DNA of 64,000 nt from Homarus americanus (GCF_018991925.1 NW_024744357.1:1597708-1661707); one strand, 5' to 3'; positions 1 to 11,007 are shown, counted from the stretch's first letter. The notes: generated by a model not told the origin, from the letters alone. Translations and numbers: made by a program.

Positions 1-1789
1 TACTAGACTCACATCCTTATCCATAAACATCTGATTTTCGTATTTGAAGATTAAATTCATTAATAAGTAACCCTTGACATTTTGCGGTGCGGCGGCCAAG
101 TAGATGCAAAATTGTTTACTTAAGTGTAGATATTTCGCATCTGTGCACCACCAGTACACCCAGCTGTGAATGGGTACGTAACTGCACAATCGGGGAAGTG
201 ACGGTGGTCGACGGGACTGTTGACAACGCGGCTTCCTTTTTTTACTGAAAAATGGCTTTGGCTTCAATGACCTATAATCGTAATGGCCCTATGAGGGCGT
301 TTGGTCTACTGAAGCCATGTTTAGTTCACTTGTCACTTGCTATATATATCACAGTACTGTATTATGTAATTTATGGATATATCAGTATTTCTCTGTAGGC
401 ATTTCAGGAGATCCAACAAGTACTAACAAATGGCTTTTTAATTCATCTCATCAATCACTTTAATTGAAGGGCTTAAAAATAATAAAAGAGTAAAACACCC
501 AGTGGAGGCACATTGACGAGAGTTTTATCATCTACAAGAGATCTTCACTGGTCTACAGAAATTCAAAAACATTGCAAGAGTTTATGAATATTTTTTCCGT
601 CAGCAGCGTTGAGTGGGCAGTTCACTACCAGTAAGTCCCGTCATTTATTGTAAAAGAGGAAAATTTGATCAAGCTTAGCGATCCCTTCTCTGCTCAATTA
701 AATTGTATCGTTAGCCAAATATAATATGAAAATCAGCATCCCGAGTGTATTTCCTCTCATTGCGTACAGCACAGTCATAACAAGACATTATATCTTATAA
801 CCTTTCATATAAATTCAATCTTCAGAGCAACACGGAGATCTTTATGTTATTAGACCAGATCGGAAAGTTTAAGTTACTCTGATTTATCATATTAGAATTG
901 TGGAGAATCTGGGTGTTGTTGTCGAATACCTAAAATTTAGACATGAATAAGGAAGGACATCTGAAGTAACTCAGCTCCCACTCGCGTAAAGTTCAAGAAA
1001 ATAACTGAAAAAAAAGTTAATCAGCCATCCAAATGATTTATACAACTGGATGATAGTTTGCTTATTTTTATATCTACTTTGTAACCATTTTTTTAATCCT
1101 CATAACGAATTTGGGTGGAATGAACCAACGAGCGAGCGGACAGACCATCACTGACGGATGGAAAACACCAAACGTATAATTATAATCCCAACATATTGAA
1201 TGCGGGGCATAAAAACGTCTAGTAATTTTAAAGTTACAACGATTCAAAAATACTTATTGGAAATTCATTAATTAGAATCCTTTAATATGGAGAAATTTTA
1301 CTTCAAAGTGCTTTTCAACCTTTTGTTTGAAACAACAACGATGTGAATCTTTCCATGTATATATTTTGTCGTCGATTTGGTTATGAAGGAAACTGATCCC
1401 ATTTCACTGTGTATATGACGAGGTCCAGTGACGAACAAACTATGAGCGTGTCAACATTAATGAAACAATACACGAAAAAAATTAAACTCAATAAGAGGTT
1501 TCTGGTAAAGTTGGCACCTCCTGACATGTGTTTAGTCCATGGTGGTGGAGCTCACTTCAGAAAATAATAGCAGCTGTTTACAGGTGGCGACATTTTTACC
1601 GTATCTTTCGACATTATTTTTTCATTTCTTCTTTGCAATTTATCTTTAGAAAAAATAAAGTTATTTCCATAATTCCTTTTCATAACGAAAACAGCAACGA
1701 TAGGACGAAAATTCTATTTGAAGAATAAAGGAATTTTTTATCATCTTGAGAAAAGTTACTGCTTGCCAACTACACATAATTATGGTGAA

Positions 1790-1880
1790 TGTAGTAGTAG
1801 TAGTAGTAGTAATAGTAGTAGTAATAGTAGTAGTATTAGTAGCAGTAGTAATAGTAGTAGTAGAAGTAATAGAAGTAGTC
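1790..1880 (+). repeat. (AGT)n imperfect microsatellite
   Basis: AGT-type triplets with scattered AAT and GAA changes, directly abutting the truncated retroelement copy that follows. Confidence 0.9.
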
Positions 1881-2096
1881 TTTGCTCTGCCTCAGGGGAA
1901 CGAGAACATCTGCCCCAAAGCCGACAACGGTTGCAGATATTGACTATGAGGCAACAGTACCTGAATGCCGCATAGACCTGCGGCTCAACTAACTCAACAC
2001 AGCTAGGATAGCTACTTATATATTAGGATATTTAATATTAAGGTAATAAAATGGCGGCGATGGTGTGGCTATTGGGGGAGCCTGGAGGCCATAAAA
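1881..2096 (+). mobile_element. 5'-truncated copy of the AGT-associated non-LTR retroelement (copy E1)
   Basis: Contains only the last codons of the C-terminal domain (sense matches to CLRGTR and CRIDLRLN of the longer copies) plus the 3' UTR, which ends GGTGTGGCTATTGGGGGAG, CTGGAGGCCAT and a short A-run. It is bounded by AGT microsatellite on both sides. Unit 3 of the array lacks it. Confidence 0.75.
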
Positions 2097-2142
<46 letters not shown>

Positions 2143-2160
2143 TGTTGTTGTTGTTGTTCT
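2097..2160 (+). repeat. (AGT)n/(TTG)n microsatellite
   Basis: About 14 uninterrupted AGT triplets followed by GTT triplets, immediately after the retroelement A-tail. Confidence 0.9.
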
Positions 2161-2280
2161 TGTAATAATAGAAGCAGCACCGGTGGAAGTAATACTAATA
2201 ATATAAGTAATGAATGTAGTAAAATATTTCCCCGCTGGTCGTGAGTGTGGATCATCATCCCCTTTTCCCTCTCAAGGTTA

Positions 2281-2350
2281 TGACGTCACGGCACAAAGGG
2301 TGGAGCCTGGAGTATATAAACTCGACGCATCCCTTCGTGAACATCAGTTC
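2281..2350 (+). promoter_or_regulatory. Core promoter of cuticle gene copy 1
   Basis: A perfect CRE palindrome TGACGTCA (2281-2288) stands about 25 bp before a TATATAAA box (2313-2320). A TCAGTTC motif (2344-2350), matching the arthropod initiator TCAKTY, follows about 33 bp after the start of the TATA box. The same three elements recur at the same spacing before the other two copies, which suggests shared control by a CREB/ATF-type factor. The factor itself is an inference. Confidence 0.75.
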
Positions 2351-2371
2351 GACTCCTCTTCAATAACAAAC

Positions 2372-2997
2372 ATGTATTTCAAGGTATTGTCTTTTGCAGT
2401 TTAAGGAATATATTAAGGTTTTATATTTTATCATGTGTAACTTATATAACGGATATACTTCTTACTTCTACATGAGTTATAAATCATCCACACTGAAAAA
2501 CTTTTACAGGCTTTGGTTTTGGTAGCTGTTGTCGTAGCCACTTTGGCCCGCCCTGACTCTCCCCCTACCTACAACGCTCCAAGAGCCGGCTATGGCGCCC
2601 CCTCTCCTGTGGTGAGTACTGCCCACCTGTCCGTGTTTCACCATGAAAACACCAAGTAGTTGACGTTACAATATTAACATGTATGTGTAATTGATCAATA
2701 TGGTTGTAGCCGCTTAAGTGACCTTACAAAAAAACAACATTGTTTCAGGCTCCTGCCCAGTACGACTTCAACTGGGCCGTGCAGGACGACCTCTCAGGCA
2801 ATGACTTCGGCCACCAGGAGTCCCGTGACGGTGAGAACACACAGGGCTCCTACTATGTGCTGCTTCCCGACGGTCGCCTGCAGAGGGTCGCTTACACTGT
2901 CAACGGCGACTCCGGGTACGTGGCCGAGGTGACCTACGAGGGTGAGGCCCAGTACCAAACACCCCGGCCCTCCTACACCCCAGCTCCCTACGCCTAA
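2372..2997 (+). CDS. CPR-family (RR, pro-resilin-like) cuticle protein, copy 1, three exons
   Basis: A secreted structural protein of the exoskeleton, expected to bind chitin. I read three coding exons, 2372-2383, 2510-2611 and 2749-2997, joined by GT-AG introns in phase 0, giving 120 residues. Exon 1 encodes only MYFK. The intron inside the signal peptide is usual for CPR genes. Residues 1-17 form a hydrophobic signal peptide (ALVLVAVVVATLA core), then a Pro/Tyr-rich linker. Exon 3 holds the chitin-binding RR domain with the patterns YDFNWAV, GHQESRDG, GSYYVLLPDG and GYVAEV, nearest to pro-resilin/RR-2 types. The tail is rich in Pro and Tyr (SYTPAPYA). An AATAAA lies at 3012-3017. The start follows a TATA box and initiator by about 26 nt of leader. 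Exon 3 encodes the same protein as copy 2. The RR-2 assignment rests on motifs read by eye. Confidence 0.9.
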
Positions 2998-4563
2998 ATG
3001 AGAAAGAGCTAAATAAACTCGACTCTGATGATATTTATTGAGAATAACAGAAAATGCCATATATTGCTAAGTAAATAAACATGAACAGAAAAATATGAAG
3101 TATTTCTAACATTTATGATGTAGTTCTTGAAATTAAATTTACCCGAAAATAGAGACTTGGGAAGAGAGGGGTCAGGCTGCATAACTCATGACTGTAGTGT
3201 ATAAAGGTGTCATGTAGATTCATGACCAGAAATAGTCCTAACGGAGATAATTATTATTGTAATTTTCCAGCTTTCCGCCAAAATACTTAAATTTATATAA
3301 AGAGACAGAAAATGCCTAGTACATACTAGACTCACATCCTCACCCCATAACCATCTGATTTTCGTGTCCGAAGAATAAATTTATTAATAAATAACTCTTG
3401 GCATTTTAAGGTGCGGCGGCCAAGTAGATACAAAACTGTTGTTTACTTAAGCGTAAATACTTCGCATCTGTGCACCACCAGTACACCCAGCTGTGAATGG
3501 GTACGTAACTGTATAGTCGGAGAAGTGACAATGGTCGACGGGACTGCCGACAACACTGCTCCTTTTTTTTTTTACTGAAAAATGGCTTTGGCTTCATTGT
3601 CCTCTATTCGTAATGACCCAATGAGGGAGTTAGGTCTATGGAAGCCATTTTTAGTTCACTTATCACTTGCTGTATATGTCACAGTACCGTATTATGTAAT
3701 TTGTGGATATATCAGTATTTCTGTGTAGGAATTTCAGGAATCTCCAAGTAATAGCAAATGGCTTTTTAATTCATCTCATCAATCACTTTAATTGAAAAAC
3801 TTTAAAATTATACAAGCGAAAAAAACACGCAGTAGAGAAACATTGACGAAAGTCTTATCGTCTACCAGAAGATATCTTCACCAGTCTACAGAAACTCAAA
3901 AACATTGCAAGAGTCCCGTTATTTATTGCAAAGAGGAAATTTGGTCTAGCTTAGCGATCCTTTCTGTGCTAAATTAAATTGCCTGTCGTTATTAAATATA
4001 ATGTGAAAGTGAGCATCCCCATAGTGAAAGGGATAGGGAAGATTATCTGTTAAGAATTTTTGCTCAATTATAGAATAAGTCATAAAAAAAAATTATTTCC
4101 TCTCCTTCAGAGCAACAAGAAGATATTTATCTTCTCAAACCAGGTCGGAAAGTTGAAGTTAATCTGATTTATCATATTAGAATTGTGGAGAATCTGGGTG
4201 TTGTTAGTCGAATGTCTAAAATTTAGACATGAATAAGGATGAATATGTGAAGTAACTCAGCTCTCACTCGCGTAAAATTCAAGAAAATAACTGAAAAAAA
4301 AGTTAATCAGTCATTCAAATGATTCATACAATTAGATGACAGTTTATTTATTATTTAATCTACTTGGGATTTATTTTTTAATCCCCATAACGAATTAGGG
4401 TGGAAAGAACTAACGAGCGAGCGGACAGACGAACACTGACGGATGGAAAACACTGAACGTATAATTATAATCCCAACATATTGAATGCGGGGCATAAAAA
4501 CGTCTAGTAATTTTAAAGTTACAATGATTCAAAAATACTTATTGGAAATTCATTTATTAGAAT

Positions 4564-5566
4564 CCATTACGACAGAACGACAGCACGGCCAAACTGATAA
4601 GCTGCAGCAACTGTTGCTGCAGGTACCAAGAGAATTTGAAAAAAAATAAAGTAGCTACAGCGCAAGAGGTGGGCGCCTCGAGCTGGTTAACTACGTTACC
4701 GATAAGGGCAAATGGTGTCAGTCTTAATAAACAAGAATTTACAGATGCCATTGCTCTAAGGTACGGTCGGCCAGTAGAAGGTTTGCCCTCCCAATGCGTG
4801 TGTGGCTCTTCCTATGACGACGATCACGCCATGGTGTGCAAGAAAGGGGGGCTTCATTTGCATAAGGCATGACGAAGTAAGAGATTTCACAACAAATAGG
4901 TTGAAGGAAGTCTGCCGTGATGTCATGGTAGAACCGACCCTTCTTCCATTGGACGGTGAGATCTTCCAACATAGGACTTCAAACACATCCAACGAAGCCC
5001 GTGTTGACGTCAGTGCGCAGGGATTCTGGGCGTGGCGACAGCGAGCTTCCTTCGACATCAGGATTTTTGATCCTATGGCCGCATATCACCGTAACTTAGC
5101 TCTCGGTGCTGCACACAGGAGGAACGAGAACGACAAGATAAGGGCATATGGGGAAAGAATTCAGGACGTTGATCAAGGCAACTTCACTCCTCTAGTGTTC
5201 ACAACCTATGGGGGGATGGGACCAAGTGCAAGATGTTTCTATGCCAGACTCGCGGAGGTGATCTCCGAACAGAACCAGCAGCCTATAAGTTATGTTACAG
5301 CCTGGATGAGATGTCGACTGTCTTTCTCTCTCCTTCGGTCGGCTTTGCTCTGCCTCAGGGGAACGAGAGCTTTTGCCCCAAAGCCGACAACAGCTGCAGA
5401 TATTGACTATGAGGCTACACTCACTGAATGCCGCATAGACCTGCGGCTCAACTAATTCAACACAGCTAGGATAGCTACTTATGTATTAGGATATTTAATA
5501 TTAAGGTAATAAAATGGTGGCGAAGGTGTGGCTATTGGGGGAGGCTGGAGGCCATTTAAAAAAAAG
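4564..5566 (+). mobile_element. Truncated non-LTR retroelement with zinc knuckle and endonuclease-like C-terminus (copy E2)
   Basis: The left breakpoint is clear by comparison with unit 1: both share a stretch ending AGAATCC, after which this copy diverges. Two overlapping frames (about 4636-4872 and 4802-5455) together give a C-x1-C-x7-H-x3-C motif (CVCG...HAMVC), then GGF, RHDE, EP, RVDV, FDIRIF and a conserved tail ending CRIDLRLN. A CCHC knuckle followed by this pattern resembles the knuckle plus restriction-like endonuclease of R2/R4-type LINEs. An early in-frame stop and a frameshift in a G-run near 4856-4861 make it inactive. The 3' UTR ends in an A-run followed by TTA/AGT triplets. 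The clade assignment is inference. Confidence 0.7.
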
Positions 5567-5600
5567 TATTATTATTATTATTATTAGTAGTAGTAGTAGT
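5567..5600 (+). repeat. (ATT)n(AGT)n compound microsatellite
   Basis: ATT triplets passing into AGT triplets between two retroelement 3' ends. Confidence 0.85.
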
Positions 5601-5660
5601 CGTAAGGCAATAAAATGGCGGCGAAGGTGTGGCTATTGGGGGAGGCTGGAGGCCATAAAA
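5600..5660 (+). mobile_element. 3'-terminal stub of the same retroelement (copy E3)
   Basis: About 60 bp equal to the 3' end (GGCAATAAAATGGCGGCGAA to GGAGGCCATAAAA). It is joined directly to the internal part of copy E4 with no microsatellite between them. Confidence 0.75.
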
Positions 5661-7050
5661 TGAGTGGGTTAGTGAAATCCAAGCTCTGTCTCAGATTGCT
5701 AACACAGAGCCACATGCGGCCTTTGCTGCATTCACTCATGGAGTCAAGCATCGTTGGAACTACCTGAGGCGTACTATCCCTGATATCGGACCCCTCTTTC
5801 ACCCTCTGGAAGAAGTTATCACTTTCAATTTCATTCCTAAATTAGTGAAACACCCTGACTTAACCCCAGCAGAAAGAGCACTTCTTGCACTTCCATCAAG
5901 ACTGGGAGGGATGGGACTAACAAATCCAGAGGAGATTGCTGCCACTGAACATCAAAATTCACTTAAGCTCGCGGCAGCCCTCACGGACCACATAATAGCC
6001 CAGAATGCAACAGGGGAAGTGGATACCAGTGAGGTAAATAAGATTCGTAGGTCCATTACGACAGATCGACAGCACTGCCAAAATGATAAGTTGCAGCAAC
6101 TGTTGCTACAGGTACCAGAAAATTTGAAAAAAAGTAGCTATAGCGCAGGAGGTGGGCGCCTCGAACTGGTTAACTACGTTACCGATAAGGGCAAATGGTT
6201 TCAGTCTTAATAAACAAGAATTTACAGATGCCATTGCTCTAAGGTACGGTCGGCCAGTAGAAGGTTTGCCCTCCCAATGCGTGTGTGGCTATTCCTATGA
6301 TGGCAATCACGCCATGGTGTGCAAGAAAGGGGGGCTTCATATGCATGAGGTATGACGAGGAAAGGGACCTCACAGCAAATATGTCGAAGGAAATCTGCCG
6401 GGATGTCATGGTAGAACCGACCCTCCTTCCATTGGATGGTGAGATCTTCCAACACAGGACTTCAAACACATCTAACGAAGCCTGTGTGGATGTCAGTGCT
6501 CGAGGATTCTGGACGCGGGGACAGCGAGCTTTCTTCGACATCAGGATTTTTGATCCTATGGCCGCATATCACCGTAACCTAGCTCTCGGTGCTGCACACA
6601 GGAGGAACGAGAACGACAAGAGAAGGGCATATAGGGAGAGAATTCAAAACGTTGATCACGGCAGCTTCACTCCTCTAGTGTTCACAACCTCTGGTGGGAT
6701 GGGACCAAGTGGAAGATGTTTCTACGCCAGACTCGCGGAGGTGATCTCCAAACAGAAGCAGCAGCCCAGAAGTTATGTTACAGCCTGGATGAGATGTCGA
6801 CTGTCTTTCTCTCTCCTTCGGTCGGCTTTGCTCTGCCTCAGGGGAACGAGAGCTTCTGCCCCAACTCCGACAACTGCTGCAGATATTGACTATGAGGCTA
6901 CTGTCACTGAATGCCGCATAGATCTGCGGCTCAACTAATTTAACGCAGATAAGATAGCTACTTATGTATTAGGATATTTAATATTAAGGTAATTAAATGG
7001 TGGCGAAGGTGTGGCTATTGGGGGAGACTGGAAGCCATTTAAAAAAAAAA
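5661..7050 (+). mobile_element. Longest copy of the AGT-associated retroelement (copy E4)
   Basis: The frame 5662-6210 encodes the post-reverse-transcriptase region, with recognisable motifs EWVSEIQ, AAFTHGVKHRWNY and LPSRLGGMGLTNP. A frameshift in an A-run near 6127 moves the product to the frame of 6152-6355, which carries the CCHC knuckle. A second shift at a G6 run near 6329-6334 leads to the frame 6285-6938, carrying the endonuclease-like domain and ending CRIDLRLN. It therefore has at least two frameshifts and is a pseudogene. The catalytic reverse transcriptase core is missing (5' truncation). It ends in a 3' UTR and a 16-A tail abutting AGT triplets. It is the best template for naming the family. 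Confidence 0.72.
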
Positions 7051-7090
7051 AAAAAAGTAGTAGCAGTAGTAGTTGTTGTTGTAATAATAG
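7051..7090 (+). repeat. A-tail and AGT/GTT microsatellite after copy E4
   Basis: The A-run of the element passes directly into AGT, AGC and GTT triplets. The unique sequence after it (AATAATAGAAGCAGCAC) is the same as after copy E1 in unit 1. Confidence 0.8.
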
Positions 7091-7195
7091 AAGCAGCACT
7101 GGTGGAAGTAATACTAATAATATAAGTAATGAATGTAGTAAAATATTTCCCCGCTGGTCGTGAGTGTGGATCATCCCCTTTCCGTCTCAAGGTTA

Positions 7196-7265
7196 TGACG
7201 TCACGGCACAAAGGGTGGAGCCTGGAGTATATAAACTCGACGCATCCCTTCGTGAACATCACTTC
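7196..7265 (+). promoter_or_regulatory. Core promoter of cuticle gene copy 2
   Basis: CRE palindrome TGACGTCA at 7196-7203, TATATAAA at 7228-7235, and an initiator-like TCACTT from 7259. Spacing matches copy 1. The initiator has one changed base (TCAC for TCAG). Confidence 0.72.
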
Positions 7266-7286
7266 GACTCCTCTTCAACAACAAAC

Positions 7287-7926
7287 ATGTATTTCAAGGT
7301 ATTGTCTTCTGCAGTTTAAGGAATACTGGCTCTTCACATAGTCAAATATTAAGGTTTCATATTTTATCACGTGTAACTTATATAAAGGATATACTTCTAC
7401 ATGAGTTATAAATCATCCACACTGAAAAACTCTTACAGGCTTTGGTTTTGGTAGCTGTTGTGGTAGCCACTTTGGCCCGCCCTGACTCTCCCCCTACCTA
7501 CAATGCTCCCACAGCCGGCTATGGCGCCCCCTCTCCTGTGGTGAGTACTGCTCACCTGTCCGTGTTTCACCATGAAAACACCAAGTAGTTGACGTTACAA
7601 AATTAACATGTATGTGTAATTGATCAATATGGTTGTGGCCGCTTAAGTGACCTAACAAAAAAACAACATTGTTTCAGGCTCCTGCCCAGTACGACTTCAA
7701 CTGGGCCGTGCAGGACGACCTCTCAGGCAATGACTTCGGCCACCAGGAGTCCCGTGACGGTGAGAACACCCAGGGCTCCTACTACGTGCTGCTTCCCGAC
7801 GGTCGCCTGCAGAGGGTCGCTTACACTGTCAACGGCGACTCCGGGTACGTGGCCGAGGTGACCTACGAGGGTGAGGCCCAGTACCAAACACCCCGGCCCT
7901 CCTACACCCCAGCTCCCTACGCCTAA
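7287..7926 (+). CDS. CPR-family (RR, pro-resilin-like) cuticle protein, copy 2, three exons
   Basis: A second tandem copy of the cuticle gene with the same architecture. Coding exons are 7287-7298 (MYFK), 7439-7540 (rest of signal peptide and linker) and 7678-7926 (RR chitin-binding domain and Pro/Tyr tail), 120 residues in all. The linker differs from copy 1 by one residue (NAPTAG against NAPRAG). Exon 3 differs from copy 1 only at synonymous sites that I could see (for example ACA/ACC and TAT/TAC). This implies recent duplication or gene conversion. The donor GTGAGT of intron 2 and the acceptor TTTCAG match copy 1, and AATAAA is at 7941-7946. Its upstream region is the one most altered by retroelement insertion, but the proximal promoter is intact. 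Confidence 0.9.
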
Positions 7927-8920
7927 ATGAGAAAGAGCTAAATAAACTCGACTCTGATGATATTTATTGAGAATAACAGAAAATGCCATATATTGCTATG
8001 TAAATAAACATGAACATAAAAATATGAAGTATTTCTAACATTTATGATGTAGTTCTTGAAATTAAATATACCCGAAAATAGAGACTTGGGAAAAGAGGGG
8101 TCAGGCTGCCTAACTTATGACTGTACTGTATAAAGGTGTCATGTAGATTCATGACCAGAAATAGTCCTAACGGAGATAATTATTATTGTAATTTTCCTGC
8201 TTTCCGTCAAAATACTTAAATTTATATAAAGAGACAGAAAATGCCTAGTACATACTAGACTCACATCCTCACCCCATAACCATCTGATTTTCGTGTCCGA
8301 AGATTAAATTTATTAATAAGTAACTCTTGGCGTTTTAAGGTGCGGCGGCCAAGTAGATACAAAACTGTTGTTTACTTAAGCGTAAATACTTCGCATCTGT
8401 GCACCACCAGTACACCCAGCTGTGAATGGGTACGTAACTGTATAGTCGGGGAAGTGACGATGGTCGACGGGACTGTTGACAACACTGCTCCTTTTTTTTT
8501 ACTGAAAAATGGCTTTGGCTTCAATGTCCCGTGTTCGTAATGACCCAATGAGGGCGTTAGGTCTACTGAAGCCATTTTTAGTTCACTTATCACTTGCTGT
8601 ATATGTCACAGTACCGTAATTTATGGAAATATCAGTATTTCTGTGTTGGAATTTCAGGAGTTTCCATCAAGTACTTGCAAATGGGTTTTCAATTCATCTC
8701 ATCAATCACTTCAATTGAAAAACTTTAAAATTATATAAACGAAAAAAAAACACGCAGTAGAGAAACATTGACGAAAGTTTTATCATCTATAAGAGGAGAT
8801 CTTCACCAGTCTACAGAAACTCAAAAACACTGCAAGAGTTTATTACATTTTCTCAGTCTGCAGCGTTGAGTAGGCAGTTCAGTACCAGTACGTCCCGTCA
8901 TTAATTGTAAAATTTGTCTA

Positions 8921-9117
8921 ATAAGGGGCGCTGGTGGTAGTGTGGTACCGTTCTTGCCTCGCAAGGAAGATGTCACGGTTTGATTCCCGGGCCGGCAGAA
9001 GTTGTTTGGACACTCTTCCTAGCCTCCTTGGTCCCTGTTCACCTAGCAGCAAGTAAGTACCTGTTGTAAATCGAAAAGTTGCGAATTCGTATTCAGGGAA
9101 AGTTGTTGGAGCTTCTA
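8921..9117 (+). mobile_element. tRNA-derived SINE
   Basis: A tRNA-like head with Pol III box A (TGGTGGTAGTG, 8932-8942) and box B (GGTTTGATTCC, 8977-8987), spaced as in tRNA genes. The acceptor ends do not pair, so it is not a tRNA gene. A body with CTGTTCACCTAGCAGC and AAGTAAGTACCTG follows. Units 1 and 2 lack it at this site. Imperfect flanking repeats (AATTTGTCTA at 8911, AACTTGGAACTAG at 9118) may be the target duplication. Confidence 0.7.
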
Positions 9118-10251
9118 AACTTGGAACTAGCTTAGCAATCCCTTCTATGCTGAATTAAATTGTCTGTCGTTAGCCAAATAATATATGAAAGTTAGCATTC
9201 CCGTAGTGAAAGGGATAGGAAGGATAATCTGTTTAGACTTTTGTTAATTATAGAATAAGTCGTGAGAATTGAGTATTTCCTCTCCTAGAGTACAGCAGAG
9301 AGTCATAACAAAAAATTATATATTATAACCTTTAAGATAAACTAAGCTCTCAATAGTGCAAATTTAAAGCAAAAACTTTAAACATTTTATCATTCATTCA
9401 ACTGATTTACAAAAAGAAGACGATATAGTTTCTTTATTTTACTTCGGGAATTTTCTCTTAATACGAACAACAAATTTGGGTTGAATGGACGAACCGGCGG
9501 ACGGACACACATAGACGGATGGAAAACACCAAACTTATATTATCCCAACATACTGAGGGCGGGTCATTAAACATCCAGTATATTCTAAAATTATAATGAT
9601 TCGTAAACATTTGTTACAAATTTATTTTTTATAATGCGGTAATAAGTAGAAAATTTACCTTGGAAGTGTTTTTCAATCTTTTCTTTGAAGTGGTGACCAT
9701 GTAAATCTTACTATGTATATATTTTATTTTGTCGTCAATTTGGTTATGGAGAAAACTGAACCCATTTCACTGTGTATAGGAGTATGTCGAGGTTCAGTGA
9801 CCAACAAACTATGAGCGTGTCAACATTAATGAAACAATACCGAAAAAACTAAAACGCTATAAGATGTTTCTGGTAAAGTTGGCACGTCCTGACATGTGTT
9901 TTGTCCATGGTGGTGGCACTCACTTAAGAAAATAATAGCAGTTGTTTATAAGTGGCCACATTTTTAGCGTGTCTTTGTCTACTATTATTTTTTCTGGGAC
10001 TTCTCTTCATAAAACATAAACTTTGCTTCATTATTTCCTCTAATAACGACAGAAGCGATGATGAGAAGAATCGTTTCTATAGAGTAATGGAATTTCAAGT
10101 AGTTATGGTAATAACAGTTGTTACAGTAGTAATAGTATTAGTAGTAGCAGTTGTGGTAGTAATACTAGGAGTGGTAAATAATTATATATGTAAAATGTTT
10201 CCCCGCTGGTCGTGAGTGTGGATTATCATCCCCTTTTCCTTCTCAAGGTTA

Positions 10252-10321
10252 TGACGTCACGGCACAAAGGGTGAAGCCTGGAGTATATAAACTCTACGCA
10301 TCCCTTCGGGAGCATCAGTTT
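10252..10321 (+). promoter_or_regulatory. Core promoter of cuticle gene copy 3
   Basis: TGACGTCA at 10252-10259, TATATAAA at 10284-10291, and TCAGTTT initiator at 10315-10321. The block from the preceding CCCCGCTGGTCG to the start codon is nearly the same in all three units although the region further upstream has been reshuffled. Confidence 0.75.
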
Positions 10322-10342
10322 GACTCCTCTTCAACAATAAAC

Positions 10343-11007
10343 ATGTCTTTCAAGGTATTGTTGGGAGTTTGTCTTGTGCAGTTTCAGGAATATTGTCTTG
10401 TTACCCTGTCAAAAATCACCCTTTATAGTTTCATATTTTATCATGTGTAACTTATATAAAGGAAATACTTCTTACTTCTACATGAGTTATAAATCATCCA
10501 CACTGAAAAACTCTTACAGGCTTTGGTTTTGGTAGCTGTTGTGGTAGCCACTTTGGCCCGCCCTGACTCTCCCCCTACCTACAATGCTCCCACAGCCGGC
10601 TATGGCGCCCCTTCTCCTGTGGTGAGTACTGCCCACCTGTCCGTGTTTCACCATGAAAACACCAAGTAGTTGACGTTACAATATTAACATGTATGTGTAA
10701 TTGATCAATATGATTGTGGCCGCTTAAGTGACATAACAAAAAAACAACATTGTTTCAGGCTCCTGCCCAGTACGACTTCAACTGGGCCGTGAAGGACGAC
10801 CTCTCAGGCAATGACTTCGGCCACCAGGAGTCCCGTGACGGTGAGAACACCCAGGGCTCCTACTACGTGCTGCTTCCCGACGGTCGCCTGCAGAGGGTCG
10901 CTTACACTGTCAACGGTGACTCCGGGTACGTGGCCGAGGTGAGCTACGAGGGTGAGGCCCAGTACCCAGCACCCCAGCCCTCCTACACCCCAGCTCCCTA
11001 CGCCTAG
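10343..11007 (+). CDS. CPR-family (RR, pro-resilin-like) cuticle protein, copy 3, three exons
   Basis: The most diverged of the three copies. Coding exons are 10343-10354 (MSFK instead of MYFK), 10520-10621 and 10759-11007 (stop TAG), 120 residues. The RR domain is conserved, with AVKDD for AVQDD and VSYEGEAQY for VTYEGEAQY. The C-terminal tail reads PAPQPSYTPAPYA. Intron 1 is longer than in the other copies. A polyadenylation signal AATAAA lies at 11025-11030, and the 3' flank differs from the other units after the stop codon, so this is probably the edge of the array. The function is as for copy 1: secreted chitin-binding cuticle protein. Confidence 0.9.

Noticed and set aside
8925..8995. 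Possible functional tRNA gene
   Set aside because: Boxes A and B are present, but the acceptor arms do not pair, the base before the putative anticodon is not T, and a SINE body follows.
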